A stretch of 64,000 nt of DNA from Citrobacter sp. On2M (GCF_018035235.1 NZ_WPCV01000005.1:62001-126000); one strand, 5' to 3'. Shown: positions 44,451 through 54,323, counted from the first letter of the stretch. A program made the numbers and translations. Notes: generated by a model not told the origin, from the sequence alone.

Positions 44451-45842
44451 CTAGCGTGCAGTAATCGTTGATACGCGATACCAGCCGCTGCTCTGCTTCC
44501 CTTCGTTAGCAAAGTTAATTCGTGCCGCGCCGGATTTATCCAGTATCGCGACCTCAATCGCGTATTGACCTTTCGCGAGTTGTCCCGGGATGGGCAACGC
44601 ATAGCTGACCTGATACTTTCCAGGCAACCAGTGCCGTATATCATCCGCCGCATTCCCCTGCGCAACGACCTTATTAGCGCTATCCACCACACGAAATGCC
44701 AACGTGTAGGGCAGATAAATCGGTGCGTTACCCTCGTTATACCAGATACTGTTTAATACCAGCGTTGGTCCACCGTCCCACACTGATTCATGACTCAGAG
44801 ACGCTAAGCGATACCGATAGCCCAGTTTGGTCAGCGCATCGTCGACAATCGGTCGATAATCGCTTGGGATCGTTCTCGATTTCAGGTTGATGGTGCTGGC
44901 GTGCTGCTTGACCGCCCAGTCAAAAATACCCTGCACTTCGGCACGCGTATAATGAAAAGTATTCTTCCAGTCTTGCATATATGAACAGATTTCCAGACTG
45001 ACCGGCGCACGTTTCCAGGCATCGTTAAACCCTGCATAACTCTGCTGTGCTGCCAGTAATCGCTGCGGGTAATCATCGGCCATATGGTTCCAGTTTTCTG
45101 AAAATACACGCAGATCACCCCAGCAGTCCGCCCGCCATCCCGCCCCTCGCGCCACCGCATTCGCCAGGCTTTGTCCACCGCTCATCAACATAATTTTCGG
45201 GGTCGAGGGGAAGGCGGAAAAATGCATTGCAACATAGCGGTCCAACTGCGCCGTGGTGTATCGCTCCAATAGTGGCTGCAGATTAGGGAAATTGCTGTTA
45301 TGCCACTCTCCCCAGGCCCCCACCATGCCTATATCGACAAAAGCGAGATTCTCATTACCGTCGTAGCGTTTTCCGAATGCGTTCAGCAGACGCTGGCTAT
45401 ATTCAATAAACAGAGGGTCATCTAAATCCGGAATAAATGTTTTATTATCGGGTGTCCACGTACCTTTCACGCCTTTTTTAATTAGCCAGTCGGGAATTTT
45501 TGAACCGTCCCCTGGGTCGGCTAGCGCCATAAACCGTAACCCGACGTTCATCGCAGGACGATGTACCGCCGCGTATTTGAAGGCAGCATCCACCAGCGCA
45601 AAATTATACTGACCTTCAACAGGTTCCAGTTCTTGCCAGTAAAACCGGTCGTATTCAAACCCGGTATTGGGGTAATCAGCCAGACCCAGCGTTTCACCGT
45701 ATCCCTGATGAAAACTTGCCACGCCGATCCCCGGATTGGTCAGCGGGCCAGTTAATGCTTTGGGGGTTACGGTCGTTAATGCGGAGATGACCGTTAACGG
45801 AAAGGACATTAACAACAGCGCAGAAACCCATTTACACTTCAT
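44451..45842 (-). CDS. Secreted DUF4832 protein, glycoside-hydrolase-like
   Basis: A 463-residue exported protein with signal peptide MKCKWVSALLLMSFPLTVISA. The first part reads as a (beta/alpha)8 glycosidase-like barrel (NPGIGVASFHQGYGE, EYDRFYWQELEPVEGQYNF, DIGMVGAWGEWHNS with acidic residues on expected strands). The C-terminal part (about 330-460) is the DUF4832 beta-sandwich (YNEGNAPIYLPYTLAFRVVD). Distal gene of the exopolysaccharide operon, 30 bp after the small membrane protein. It may trim or release the polymer in the periplasm. The activity is untested in this family as far as I know. Confidence 0.75.
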   Translation of the reverse strand: MKCKWVSALLLMSFPLTVISALTTVTPKALTGPLTNPGIGVASFHQGYGETLGLADYPNTGFEYDRFYWQELEPVEGQYNFALVDAAFKYAAVHRPAMNVGLRFMALADPGDGSKIPDWLIKKGVKGTWTPDNKTFIPDLDDPLFIEYSQRLLNAFGKRYDGNENLAFVDIGMVGAWGEWHNSNFPNLQPLLERYTTAQLDRYVAMHFSAFPSTPKIMLMSGGQSLANAVARGAGWRADCWGDLRVFSENWNHMADDYPQRLLAAQQSYAGFNDAWKRAPVSLEICSYMQDWKNTFHYTRAEVQGIFDWAVKQHASTINLKSRTIPSDYRPIVDDALTKLGYRYRLASLSHESVWDGGPTLVLNSIWYNEGNAPIYLPYTLAFRVVDSANKVVAQGNAADDIRHWLPGKYQVSYALPIPGQLAKGQYAIEVAILDKSGAARINFANEGKQSSGWYRVSTITAR

Positions 45843-45872
45843 CGCAGTAATGCCTCCACAGGTTTGTTAACG

Positions 45873-46280
45873 CTAGTGGTTTTTCAGACTTAACCACCAA
45901 TCCCAGATACCTACGTGAAAATTTTGGAACACATCAATACCTAACGCGGATTTGATCATATACAGCGTCAACAATACGCAGCAGGTAACGAACAGCACGG
46001 CAATCAGCAGCAAAAAAGTGAGCAACATTCTCGACAGGGTCGATTCCTGGCGGTGCTGGCGGCGTAAATCTCTGCCAAACAAAAAAACCAGATAATAACG
46101 CTTACTGAAAAAGGGAAAACTTCGCCGAATATCGATCTGATGCCGCGAAGCCAGAGTCGAGGCCAGAATCGCATTTTCCACCCCTTCTTTCTGTTCAGGG
46201 GTCAATTCCTGCGCAATCGTCTCATCAAGATGAGTATAAAATCGTTCGATGACAGGGGGACGGTTTTGATAACTGGTCAA
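45873..46280 (-). CDS. Small membrane protein of the exopolysaccharide operon
   Basis: A 135-residue protein I do not recognise. Residues 1-80 are polar and charged (DETIAQELTPEQKEGVENAIL; RRSFPFFSKRYYLVFLFGRDLRRQHR). One long hydrophobic segment (about 86-110, LLTFLLLIAVLFVTCCVLLTLYM) is followed by a short Trp-rich tail. The topology suggests a cytoplasmic N-terminal domain with one membrane anchor. It starts two bases after the preceding glycosyltransferase stop codon, so it is an integral part of the operon. It may be a regulatory or scaffolding subunit of the polymerase or export complex. Confidence 0.7.
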   Translation of the reverse strand: MTSYQNRPPVIERFYTHLDETIAQELTPEQKEGVENAILASTLASRHQIDIRRSFPFFSKRYYLVFLFGRDLRRQHRQESTLSRMLLTFLLLIAVLFVTCCVLLTLYMIKSALGIDVFQNFHVGIWDWWLSLKNH

Positions 46281-46282
46281 AA

Positions 46283-47395
46283 TTAACCTATATCTTTATT
46301 AATTGAGTGATAGACGTTAACCGTCTTTTTGGCGATTTCATGCCAGTTATAGTGTTGTAAATATACACGATAGTCCACACTATGGGTTGGCGCCCACTGG
46401 GTTAATTTCTCGGCAAGACTAACCACATCTCCGACCTTAAAATAGGCCTCGGCGGGAAGTTGAACTTCGAGGTTTGCCGGAATATCACTGACGACGGCAG
46501 GAAGAGAAAATGACATCGCTTCCAGCAGCGCAATGGGCAAACCTTCATGGTATGAAGGCATCACAAACAGCCGGGCCTGCGAAAACACCGCCTGCAGCTC
46601 ATCACCGCGTAAAAAACCAGTCATCACAACGCCTGGTGTATCTGCGGCAAGCTTTTTGAGGCGAATGCTGTATTCGGTTGGATGATCCGCATCGCCAATT
46701 AGCACCAACGGCATGGTCAAACCGCTGCACTGATAGGCGGCGATGGCATCATGCATCCCTTTTTCTTCCACAAACCGCCCAACCACCACAAGGTAATTTT
46801 TCGGCTGTAGCCCAAAGCGGGAGAGCGTATTGTCGATGGTCTGTTCAGATAACAACCGCGGCTCATTGACGCCATTGTGAATTAAATGCGCATCATAGCG
46901 ACCGTGTTTTTTCTGGATCAGTTGATTAATGACTTCAGAGATCACAATCACTTCGTTGGCATATCGCACTGCCCAACGTTCGCCCAGCAACAATATTTTT
47001 TTGGCAACGAATCCCCACTTCTGACGATCGTAATCGGGCCCATGGTGGGTGAAAACCACCTTTTTGCCTAACATGCGTAGTAATGGGATCACAAGGCCAG
47101 GTCCAATAGCATGGACATGCACAATATCCGAATGGTCGATACTTGTCCTGAACGCCGCTAAAACGGAATGGACAATCGCTTCCAGCGAACGCTTTTTGGG
47201 AGCCCACAGCGCGTAAGTTTCGACCTTCTTATAGATCGAACGTTTGTAATTTACATACGGCGAGCGAGCAATCACACATATATCAACGTCAAACTGCTGT
47301 TTAATGGCTGGATAAAGATTTTGGCAATGTGTCTCCACACCGCCCAATACATCAGGAATTCCACGCGTACCAAAAACCGTTATTTTTTTACTCAT
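46283..47395 (-). CDS. Glycosyltransferase family 4
   Basis: A 370-residue GT-B retaining glycosyltransferase. The N-terminal acceptor domain opens ITVFGTRGIPDVLGGVETHCQNL, typical of a GT4 subgroup with a GGVETH loop. The C-terminal Glycos_transf_1 domain includes YLVVVGRFVEEKGMHDAI and the EX7E-type MPSYHEGLPIALLEAMSF. Nucleotide sugar and acceptor are unknown. One of three transferases in the operon; it begins one base after the next upstream transferase gene. Confidence 0.9.
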   Translation of the reverse strand: MSKKITVFGTRGIPDVLGGVETHCQNLYPAIKQQFDVDICVIARSPYVNYKRSIYKKVETYALWAPKKRSLEAIVHSVLAAFRTSIDHSDIVHVHAIGPGLVIPLLRMLGKKVVFTHHGPDYDRQKWGFVAKKILLLGERWAVRYANEVIVISEVINQLIQKKHGRYDAHLIHNGVNEPRLLSEQTIDNTLSRFGLQPKNYLVVVGRFVEEKGMHDAIAAYQCSGLTMPLVLIGDADHPTEYSIRLKKLAADTPGVVMTGFLRGDELQAVFSQARLFVMPSYHEGLPIALLEAMSFSLPAVVSDIPANLEVQLPAEAYFKVGDVVSLAEKLTQWAPTHSVDYRVYLQHYNWHEIAKKTVNVYHSINKDIG

Positions 47396-47396
47396 G

Positions 47397-48608
47397 CTAT
47401 GGCCTGCTCAGCAATTCTTTATACAGCGCCTGTAGGGTATCCATATGTTTACTCAACGCATATTTCTCACTCAACCGCGCACGACCCTGCAGCCCCATAG
47501 TCCGCGCCTTTTCTGGCGAGTCGGCCAGGGCGTCCATCCCATTTGCCAACTCCTGCGCATTGCCAGGTTCAAATAAAATCCCTTCAATACCGTCACGAAT
47601 TTGTTCCGGGATGCCGCCGATGCGCGACCCGATCACCGGCTTGCCCAAGGACATCGCCTCTAATATCGCCATCGAACAGTTTTCATAGCATTCAGAAGGA
47701 AGGATCACCGCCCGCGCATGCTTGATAAGTTTGTCGAGAGCCTCCCCTTGTTGCACATAACCTAAAAACTCAACATCCGGGTATTGGGCAACCAATTCGT
47801 CGTGCAACGGGCCGTGGCCCACAATTTTCAGCGGCGCTTTATTCTGCATTTTCTGATGCGCCGCCAACAACGTTGCCACTCCCTTTTCACGGCTCAGGCG
47901 ACCGAAGTAAAGCATATAGCCCTCATCGCTTATCTCACCCAAGGGACGGCTATCATCAACGCCATTAACGATGACATCAATGCGAGAGTTCGGCAGCTTA
48001 CGTAGCAATACGCCGCGTAAAAAGACGCTTGGCGAAACGATCACATCCAGCGCCTGGTAATTTTGCGCAATATACTGCCAGGTCGCCTCTAAAGAGAGCA
48101 GTAAGCTTTTTGAGGCGGAACCTTCCTGACAACGATACCTGAAGGCATTGAAAACCGTCCCGGTAATACAAGAATCACACACTTTGCCATCGCGCAGCAT
48201 CGAATAGGCGGGACAGACGATCTTGTAGTCATGCGCGGTCAGCACCGTTTTGCAGCCAAAATTGCGCGCTACTTTAATCAATGCCGGCGTTAACTGATGG
48301 TAAATATTATGAAAGTGAACAATATCCGGACGCTCTTTTTGTAATAACGCCAGCATCTTTTTGCAGGCCTGGGAATTATGAATAAAGTTAACCGCCGTTT
48401 TGAGCCCGCCCAGCAGATTACTTTCTTTATGATAATCCACATTGTTGACGAAATAATCCGCATAGTCCGAAGGGAAATTGTTCTCATGCTGCATAGAGAA
48501 ATCAATAACCTGCACTCCGGCCTGTTTCAGCATATCGCGCTCTTGAAAATAAACCGTTTCCGCGCCGCCTTTAATGAAAAAAAACTTATTCACTAATAAA
48601 ACTTTCAT
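47397..48608 (-). CDS. Glycosyltransferase family 4
   Basis: A 403-residue GT4 enzyme. The N-terminus LLVNKFFFIKGGAETVYFQERDML has the Gly-rich acceptor loop. CPAYSMLRDGKVCDSCITGTVFNAFRYRC is a Cys-rich insert seen in a subset of GT4 enzymes. GRLSREKGVATLLAA and LPSECYENCSMAILEAMSLGKPVIGSRIGG form the donor site. It lies 14 bp after the GT2 gene. It adds a sugar to the lipid-linked repeat unit in the cytoplasm; specificity is unknown. Confidence 0.9.
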   Translation of the reverse strand: MKVLLVNKFFFIKGGAETVYFQERDMLKQAGVQVIDFSMQHENNFPSDYADYFVNNVDYHKESNLLGGLKTAVNFIHNSQACKKMLALLQKERPDIVHFHNIYHQLTPALIKVARNFGCKTVLTAHDYKIVCPAYSMLRDGKVCDSCITGTVFNAFRYRCQEGSASKSLLLSLEATWQYIAQNYQALDVIVSPSVFLRGVLLRKLPNSRIDVIVNGVDDSRPLGEISDEGYMLYFGRLSREKGVATLLAAHQKMQNKAPLKIVGHGPLHDELVAQYPDVEFLGYVQQGEALDKLIKHARAVILPSECYENCSMAILEAMSLGKPVIGSRIGGIPEQIRDGIEGILFEPGNAQELANGMDALADSPEKARTMGLQGRARLSEKYALSKHMDTLQALYKELLSRP

Positions 48609-48622
48609 TGCGCCAGCCTTGG

Positions 48623-49612
48623 TTATTCATGAATGATTTTACTGTCAGGCGGAGTCAACGGATCGCGTATCGGTTTAGTCAACCCTTTAACAAGCCCCGC
48701 AGAAAGCACGGCCAGATTCATTACGCTCTGTAATCCGTTTAATAACGATCGGTTCTGCACGGTTTTCAAGACAACAAAGACAAGCAACGGAAGAAATGCA
48801 ATATCGAAAAGCTCTAGATTGAAGGTCACTGCCGCAATGAACAAGGCAATCAGGTAAACAGCAAAAATCGCCTCGTTCTTAACCATTTTTAACGCTTTAC
48901 TGAAATAAGGTTTTCCCCAGGCGCAGCGTAGAAGCTCGCCAGGAGCCTGATAGTATCCGCTTGTCCAGCGGTGCTTCAGCAACTGAAAGGTCGGCATGGT
49001 ATGCGAAGTATGAATAAAATACGGAATATTCAGACGGCGCAATTTATAACCCGCATCAAGTAAACGCAGACCCAGTTCGGCTTCCTCATAAGCATGCAAA
49101 TTACGGTTGGTAAGATAACCAATTTTCTCTATCGCCGAGCGGCGATATAATCCGCCACCGCCTAAATGGTCGCTATCCCCCAGGGGATAAATCTTATTTA
49201 TTCGCTGCTTACGCGATTTAAACTCATAGTTAACGGCATCGTCCATTTCAACGGTTCCCGCGACGCCTGCATATTCCGGCTCAGCCTGCAAGAACGCGAC
49301 GGCCTGATCCACAAAGCCCTCTTCCAACTCCATGTCGCCATCCATCAGCAACAGATATTCCCCTTCACTATAAAGATAACCCAACTGATGCCCGACGCCG
49401 CAGCAACGATCGTTTGGGTTAGTTAATGACACTACGGTCGCCCCTTTATCGATCGCAAGCTGTTGGGTGTTATCCGTTGAAAGACTGTCGGCCACAATAA
49501 TTTTGTGTGGATAATCAACAAGCTGCTTACGGATACTGTCAATCGTTTTCTCAATACATTCAGATTCATTGAGCGTTTTAATACTCACTGAAATAAACGG
49601 TTTATAGTCCAT
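48623..49612 (-). CDS. Glycosyltransferase family 2, membrane-associated
   Basis: A 329-residue inverting GT-A transferase. ISVSIKTLNESECIEKTIDSI is the start of the nucleotide-binding domain. LLLMDGDMELEEGFV gives the DxD-type metal site, and GGGGLYRRSAIEKIGYL the acceptor region. The C-terminus (about 235-310) has two or three hydrophobic segments that anchor it to the inner membrane. It starts four bases after the Wzy gene and is the first sugar transferase read after the polymerase. Confidence 0.9.
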   Translation of the reverse strand: MDYKPFISVSIKTLNESECIEKTIDSIRKQLVDYPHKIIVADSLSTDNTQQLAIDKGATVVSLTNPNDRCCGVGHQLGYLYSEGEYLLLMDGDMELEEGFVDQAVAFLQAEPEYAGVAGTVEMDDAVNYEFKSRKQRINKIYPLGDSDHLGGGGLYRRSAIEKIGYLTNRNLHAYEEAELGLRLLDAGYKLRRLNIPYFIHTSHTMPTFQLLKHRWTSGYYQAPGELLRCAWGKPYFSKALKMVKNEAIFAVYLIALFIAAVTFNLELFDIAFLPLLVFVVLKTVQNRSLLNGLQSVMNLAVLSAGLVKGLTKPIRDPLTPPDSKIIHE

Positions 49613-49616
49613 ACAA

Positions 49617-50987
49617 TTACCCTACGCAGCGAAGGACGGTTCGACGAATCACCAAACTCGATCCTAGTGATAAATAGAACAGGAATTGTAACATCGGTAT
49701 AATCATCAGTATCTGACTGTAAGGTAAGCTGATTAAGCAACTGATAGCAAAAGCGTTAAACGCTGGTGCAAAACTCAGCAACTGGAGATCCTGCTGGTCC
49801 AGCTGTGCAAGTGTCAGTAATGGCTTTGGCTGACAAACTTTCAGGATATAAATGAACAAGCTAATAAAAAGCAACGTGCCGATAACGCCGACCTCCCACA
49901 GCAGCATACTCAGAGAAGTCGAGTCGAGGATTAAGTTATAGATAATATTCAAAAAGCCCGGCGATACCGTACTACCGCTGTTAGTGGCATTGAGTCCGTA
50001 GCCAAATAACGTTCCTGTAAGTCCCCACAAATCGTTATTTTTCAACCAGAACAGGAAGGTCGTAAAACGCCCTAACTCCCCGGTAGACATAATGTAGTTC
50101 GGATCAAAGATATAGCTTAAGGAGTCAATAAAAATGCTCAACGCGCTTTTCGACGGATCGCCGCCAAACGCGGAAGAATAATAGTACGCAAGGATCACTA
50201 TCGACAGACTAACGAGCAACAGCATTCCTGCGACAATAATCAGCAATGTCTTTAGATTAACCTTACTCACGTCTTTGACATAGCTCGGGGAGATCCACAC
50301 CCACGCGAGGAATATTGGTGAAAGTAGTATAACGAACTTCACTTCACCCATAATGCATAACCCGATCCCAAGAACGATATGCAAGGCCATGGATTTAAAC
50401 GTGGTCAGCCCGTGCTTATACTCAGAAACTTTTAACAACATAATCAACAGGCAAAACAGGCCCATTGCGGCAGTATTACCGCCCCCCATGGGATCTCCGC
50501 CGAACGTACCAACCACGGAATCCCATTTCTCATCTTCTCCACGCACCGCGACGCGCTGGGGAACGACCAGTAAAACCTGATAAATCATTACCGGGATCTG
50601 CGCGTAAAACACCCAGTACAGAAAGCGTGTAACACGATAAATCTGCGATTCCCGACAAAATCCCAGCAGCAAGCAGATCATCACCAACGACAATGCGATT
50701 TCGTTTTTGAATGCCACAATCGCAACGGTAATCCCGCCCTGAATCAGCGTTGATGTTCCGGCCAAAATAAGAAACGAGAAGTACAGCGCCAGCACAATCG
50801 TTTCCTGCGCGTCCAGTTGCAGGGAGCCATCGCGCGTCTGCATCACCAACAATCCCACCATCAACAGGGTCAGGAAAAAGGGGATCCACAGCACCGACTG
50901 CAAGCCGGTAAAGTATTGCACCAGACCACACAGAATCAGCGTGACAAAAGTATAAACCTGTAAATAGTATCCGGTATTCAGCGTCAT
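49617..50987 (-). CDS. Wzy-like polysaccharide polymerase
   Basis: A 456-residue inner-membrane protein with about eleven or twelve hydrophobic segments and a large periplasmic loop near residues 270-340 (SSAFGGDPSKSALSIFIDSLSYIFDP). The overall pattern is that of O-antigen ligase/polymerase proteins, which share little sequence. Its position between flippase and transferase genes of an EPS operon supports a role in linking repeat units in the periplasm. The start overlaps the flippase stop by four bases (ATGA). Confidence 0.8.
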   Translation of the reverse strand: MTLNTGYYLQVYTFVTLILCGLVQYFTGLQSVLWIPFFLTLLMVGLLVMQTRDGSLQLDAQETIVLALYFSFLILAGTSTLIQGGITVAIVAFKNEIALSLVMICLLLGFCRESQIYRVTRFLYWVFYAQIPVMIYQVLLVVPQRVAVRGEDEKWDSVVGTFGGDPMGGGNTAAMGLFCLLIMLLKVSEYKHGLTTFKSMALHIVLGIGLCIMGEVKFVILLSPIFLAWVWISPSYVKDVSKVNLKTLLIIVAGMLLLVSLSIVILAYYYSSAFGGDPSKSALSIFIDSLSYIFDPNYIMSTGELGRFTTFLFWLKNNDLWGLTGTLFGYGLNATNSGSTVSPGFLNIIYNLILDSTSLSMLLWEVGVIGTLLFISLFIYILKVCQPKPLLTLAQLDQQDLQLLSFAPAFNAFAISCLISLPYSQILMIIPMLQFLFYLSLGSSLVIRRTVLRCVG

Positions 50988-52195
50988 AGTATCACCGGCT
51001 TGTCTTTCAGAAGATTGGCTCGCTTATTCATTTTCAGATAAATGAAGGCGTAGCGAATAAATGTCAGGGAAGAAAACAGAATGACCGACGTGGCGTAGTC
51101 TTTATAAAAATAAGGGACGACGACAAAAGCGAATAACACAATCACCAGCTGTTCCAGTTGGATGCGCAGAAAGTAGCGGTGAGAGCCAAAAATAAGCTCG
51201 ATCACCGTTAGGGGGCTTATCGCCAGCGCTGGGAATAAATAGGGCAACATGTAGCGTGAAGTCTCAATGGAGTTAATCCAGTCTTCGCTGAAGCCCAGCC
51301 GCATTACTATCGGATAGAAAATAAACACCCCGAGGGTACAGATAACCCCCAGTAACAACAACAGCATCCGTACCCTGGTATATTCCTGATAATTAAAGGT
51401 GTTATTTCTGAAGTCGATAGACCACTTGGAAAAAATAGTATTGCGCACCGCGTTTCCGATGATCACCACCGGCGCAAGACAGAAGCGGCTAACCACGGAA
51501 AAATAACCCGCCGTCAGCGCGGAGAACCAAAAGTTAATCAGCATAATCGGTAAATTGCTGCTGGCCATCGCCAACACCTCCGCGCTGCCGACTTTGGTAA
51601 TGTGATGAATATTCTGTTTGAAAAAATGCCAATTACTGGTAGGCCGCAAATGTTGAATTGCTACCGAACGAACGTCAAACGAATGCAAAATGCAGCTGAC
51701 GGTCAGTGCCATTGTCGCGCACGCCCATGCCCAATAAAACAGCTGCACATGGTGCGTCACCAGTACCGAAAGGAATACCACTACCGAGACAGAAATGCGT
51801 TGGAAAATCAGAAAACGAAAGTTAGCCGTGCGTAGAGACAGGTTCTCTGAGATTAAAACCCACGCCGTTGCCAGCGTCAGCAAATAGAGAAACAGGATAT
51901 TCTGGTGAAACAACCATGCGGTCACTACGGCGTACGGTAAGGCAATAATCGTGCTTTGGATCAGACAGAACACGACGTTCTGCACCAGTTCTTCTTCCTG
52001 TTGTTTCGGAATTAACAGCTGTGATGCAAAGGTACATACCTGAGCGCCCACCACGGCGATACTGTAGTTGAGCGCATACAACCCCACCTCCGCCATATCA
52101 TACTTGTGTGAAATCAACCAGATAGACAGCGCACCAATCAATTGCGAAATGACTGATGAACCGGCTATCGTGGAAGCGCTCTTCAGTAGACTCAT
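50984..52195 (-). CDS. Wzx-like lipid-linked repeat-unit flippase
   Basis: A 403-residue polytopic membrane protein of the MOP superfamily. SASTIAGSSVISQLIGALSIWLISH is a typical first helix, and about twelve segments can be traced. Basic residues in the loops fit translocation of an anionic lipid-linked sugar. It overlaps the Wzc-like gene upstream by four bases and wzy downstream by four, so it is translationally coupled on both sides. Confidence 0.8.
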   Translation of the reverse strand: MSLLKSASTIAGSSVISQLIGALSIWLISHKYDMAEVGLYALNYSIAVVGAQVCTFASQLLIPKQQEEELVQNVVFCLIQSTIIALPYAVVTAWLFHQNILFLYLLTLATAWVLISENLSLRTANFRFLIFQRISVSVVVFLSVLVTHHVQLFYWAWACATMALTVSCILHSFDVRSVAIQHLRPTSNWHFFKQNIHHITKVGSAEVLAMASSNLPIMLINFWFSALTAGYFSVVSRFCLAPVVIIGNAVRNTIFSKWSIDFRNNTFNYQEYTRVRMLLLLLGVICTLGVFIFYPIVMRLGFSEDWINSIETSRYMLPYLFPALAISPLTVIELIFGSHRYFLRIQLEQLVIVLFAFVVVPYFYKDYATSVILFSSLTFIRYAFIYLKMNKRANLLKDKPVIL

Positions 52196-54321
52196 ACGCG
52201 GCCTGGCGTGGTCATCAGTTGATCGGTACTGAAGTTGAGTGAACGTAAACCTTCTTGCGTCTCAAGATCTTTTTCTTCAACCGCATTGAGTACCGCGCCA
52301 ATAACCGCGCCGTTATTTTCCTCCAACTTATCCAGCGCGTTGGCGATTTGCCCGGCGGACCCCGCCCCAGCTTTCACGACGAAAATCACCCCATCAACGG
52401 CGCGTTTAATCAGTTGAACATCCTGACTCTGATTCACAGCTGCGACATCAATAATGATGCGCTGATAGTGCGATTTCAGCTCGCGCATTAAAGGCTCAAC
52501 GTGACCCGACGACAGCATCAGTAAAGAAGAGATTGCGCTCTTGCCGTGCGGAATAAAATCGAGATTATCACTGAGCGTAATCCGCGCCTGTTTAAGCTCA
52601 GTCTCCCCGCGCAACAGTTCCGCCAGACCTGCGGATGTTGCCGACGCCAGTTCAGAAGAGAGCCCATCAGTATTAAAGAAATCCGCATCAATAAGCAGAG
52701 TTTTCTGATCGAAACTAAAGGAGTTCGCCAACAAACTCGCCAGCAGAGAACGTCCTTCACCGTGCTCCGTTGACGCCACGATGAGCGTCTGTAATGACCG
52801 GTTATCGAGCATAATCCGGGTACGGATACCGTGCACAATATCGGCATTCAGCGGGTTCTTCAGGATCATGTCACGCACCTGCGCGCGCCCAGAGATCCCA
52901 CTAAAACGACGGATTTCACCAAGCGGTACAACGTTCAGGCGTTTTCTCATACGACTCAACGTACCGATTGAGTTATCCATCGCCGCTTTGACAATGAAAT
53001 ACATGATGCTGAACACCACCACCAGCATGACCACCATCACCAACAGCAGTGATTTATTCGGCTTCGCCGGTTTCAATGCTGGAACAGCCGGATCGTATAA
53101 CACCGCATCAGCATTCACGCCGGAGAGCGACAGCTCCTGAGTACGCTGATAAAGCGATTTGTACAGATCTTCCATTTTATCTAACGCCAGTTTTTGGCTG
53201 TTCCAGGCATCCCGTTTTGACGCCATTTTCTGGAAGATCGCTTTCTGCTCAGCCAATTGTTGCTGGTAGTTCTTTTCATCCGCAAGCGCCGCCAGATATT
53301 GCTGGCGTAAACCCACTTTCAGTTCACCCAACACCCGTCCCGTTTGGCTTTGGATCGACTGCACATCAGCTTCTGCTTTTAAAATGGCCGGGTTTTTTGG
53401 CCCATAGACTTTGCGCAATTCAGACAACGTACGCTGCGCCTGAATTAACGCAATGCGTAAATCCTGAATCTGGGCGTGGTTAGAGACCGAAGGTAGCGAG
53501 ATAACACTCTCAGCGGACTTCCCTCCCCCGTTCACCTCGTTATAGACAGATTCCGCGGCAACACGACGCTGAGTCGCATCGGCCAGGCGATTGGTCACGA
53601 TACTTAACTGCTCGGTTTCAAAACCATCAATACCGCGAAAGGTCAGCAGCCCGGCATTTTTCAGATAACTCTCCATATCTTCTTTTTGCTTCGCTATCGA
53701 CTTCTGAATTTCTTCCATTTTTTCATAATTCAGTTTGCGGGCTTGCTCCACTTTCAGACGCTTTTGCTCCACCGTATAGTTGATGAAAGCCTGCGCGACA
53801 CCGTTGGCGATGTGCGCCGCAACCTGAGGCGAAGTCGATTCATAGGTAATCGAGGCCAGGTTCGTTGTACGAATACCAATGACATTCAGGTTTTTCGACA
53901 ACGTTTTCAGCGCCTGCTCTATTCTCAGTTGCCGACTTTCACTGCTATCCGCCCCTTGAGCATCGGTTTTTTCCCCGATAAATTCTGGGTTCTCATCCAG
54001 CTTCATATCGCGAACGGCTTGCTCGAGCACAATCCGTGAATGCATCAACGCGTATTGCGTTTCATAGTAACCACTGCGCGTTGAATCGAAACCATCAACC
54101 TGTGGAAACGGAGAAACGTTATCGGCCTGCGCCTTAATCAGCACCGTTGCCGTTGACACATACTTTGAGGACATCATGCTGATTAACGGATAAGCAACGA
54201 CCCCGGCAACGATACCGGCTAGCGCGATTTTCCAGGCGTTCTTTTTCAACTCTTTAGCAAAGCGGGAGAATTCGACAGTGCTTTCTCGTTTTTTGCCGTT
54301 TTCCACTATAGATAGTTTCAT
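52192..54321 (-). CDS. Wzc-like polysaccharide co-polymerase with degenerate BY-kinase domain
   Basis: A 709-residue inner-membrane protein: Wzz domain (about 18-110), long periplasmic coiled coils (about 180-395), second membrane helix (about 424-445), cytoplasmic ATPase-like domain (about 490-690). In that domain the Walker A reads STEHGEGRSLLA with Arg524 where bacterial tyrosine kinases have Lys. Walker A' is IDADFFN without the usual Arg. Walker B RIIIDVAAV lacks the DxPP motif. No Tyr occurs after Tyr619, so the tyrosine-rich tail is missing. It may control chain length without autokinase activity. No low-molecular-weight phosphatase gene (wzb) is in the operon, which agrees. Confidence 0.88.
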   Translation of the reverse strand: MKLSIVENGKKRESTVEFSRFAKELKKNAWKIALAGIVAGVVAYPLISMMSSKYVSTATVLIKAQADNVSPFPQVDGFDSTRSGYYETQYALMHSRIVLEQAVRDMKLDENPEFIGEKTDAQGADSSESRQLRIEQALKTLSKNLNVIGIRTTNLASITYESTSPQVAAHIANGVAQAFINYTVEQKRLKVEQARKLNYEKMEEIQKSIAKQKEDMESYLKNAGLLTFRGIDGFETEQLSIVTNRLADATQRRVAAESVYNEVNGGGKSAESVISLPSVSNHAQIQDLRIALIQAQRTLSELRKVYGPKNPAILKAEADVQSIQSQTGRVLGELKVGLRQQYLAALADEKNYQQQLAEQKAIFQKMASKRDAWNSQKLALDKMEDLYKSLYQRTQELSLSGVNADAVLYDPAVPALKPAKPNKSLLLVMVVMLVVVFSIMYFIVKAAMDNSIGTLSRMRKRLNVVPLGEIRRFSGISGRAQVRDMILKNPLNADIVHGIRTRIMLDNRSLQTLIVASTEHGEGRSLLASLLANSFSFDQKTLLIDADFFNTDGLSSELASATSAGLAELLRGETELKQARITLSDNLDFIPHGKSAISSLLMLSSGHVEPLMRELKSHYQRIIIDVAAVNQSQDVQLIKRAVDGVIFVVKAGAGSAGQIANALDKLEENNGAVIGAVLNAVEEKDLETQEGLRSLNFSTDQLMTTPGRV

Positions 54322-54323
54322 CG

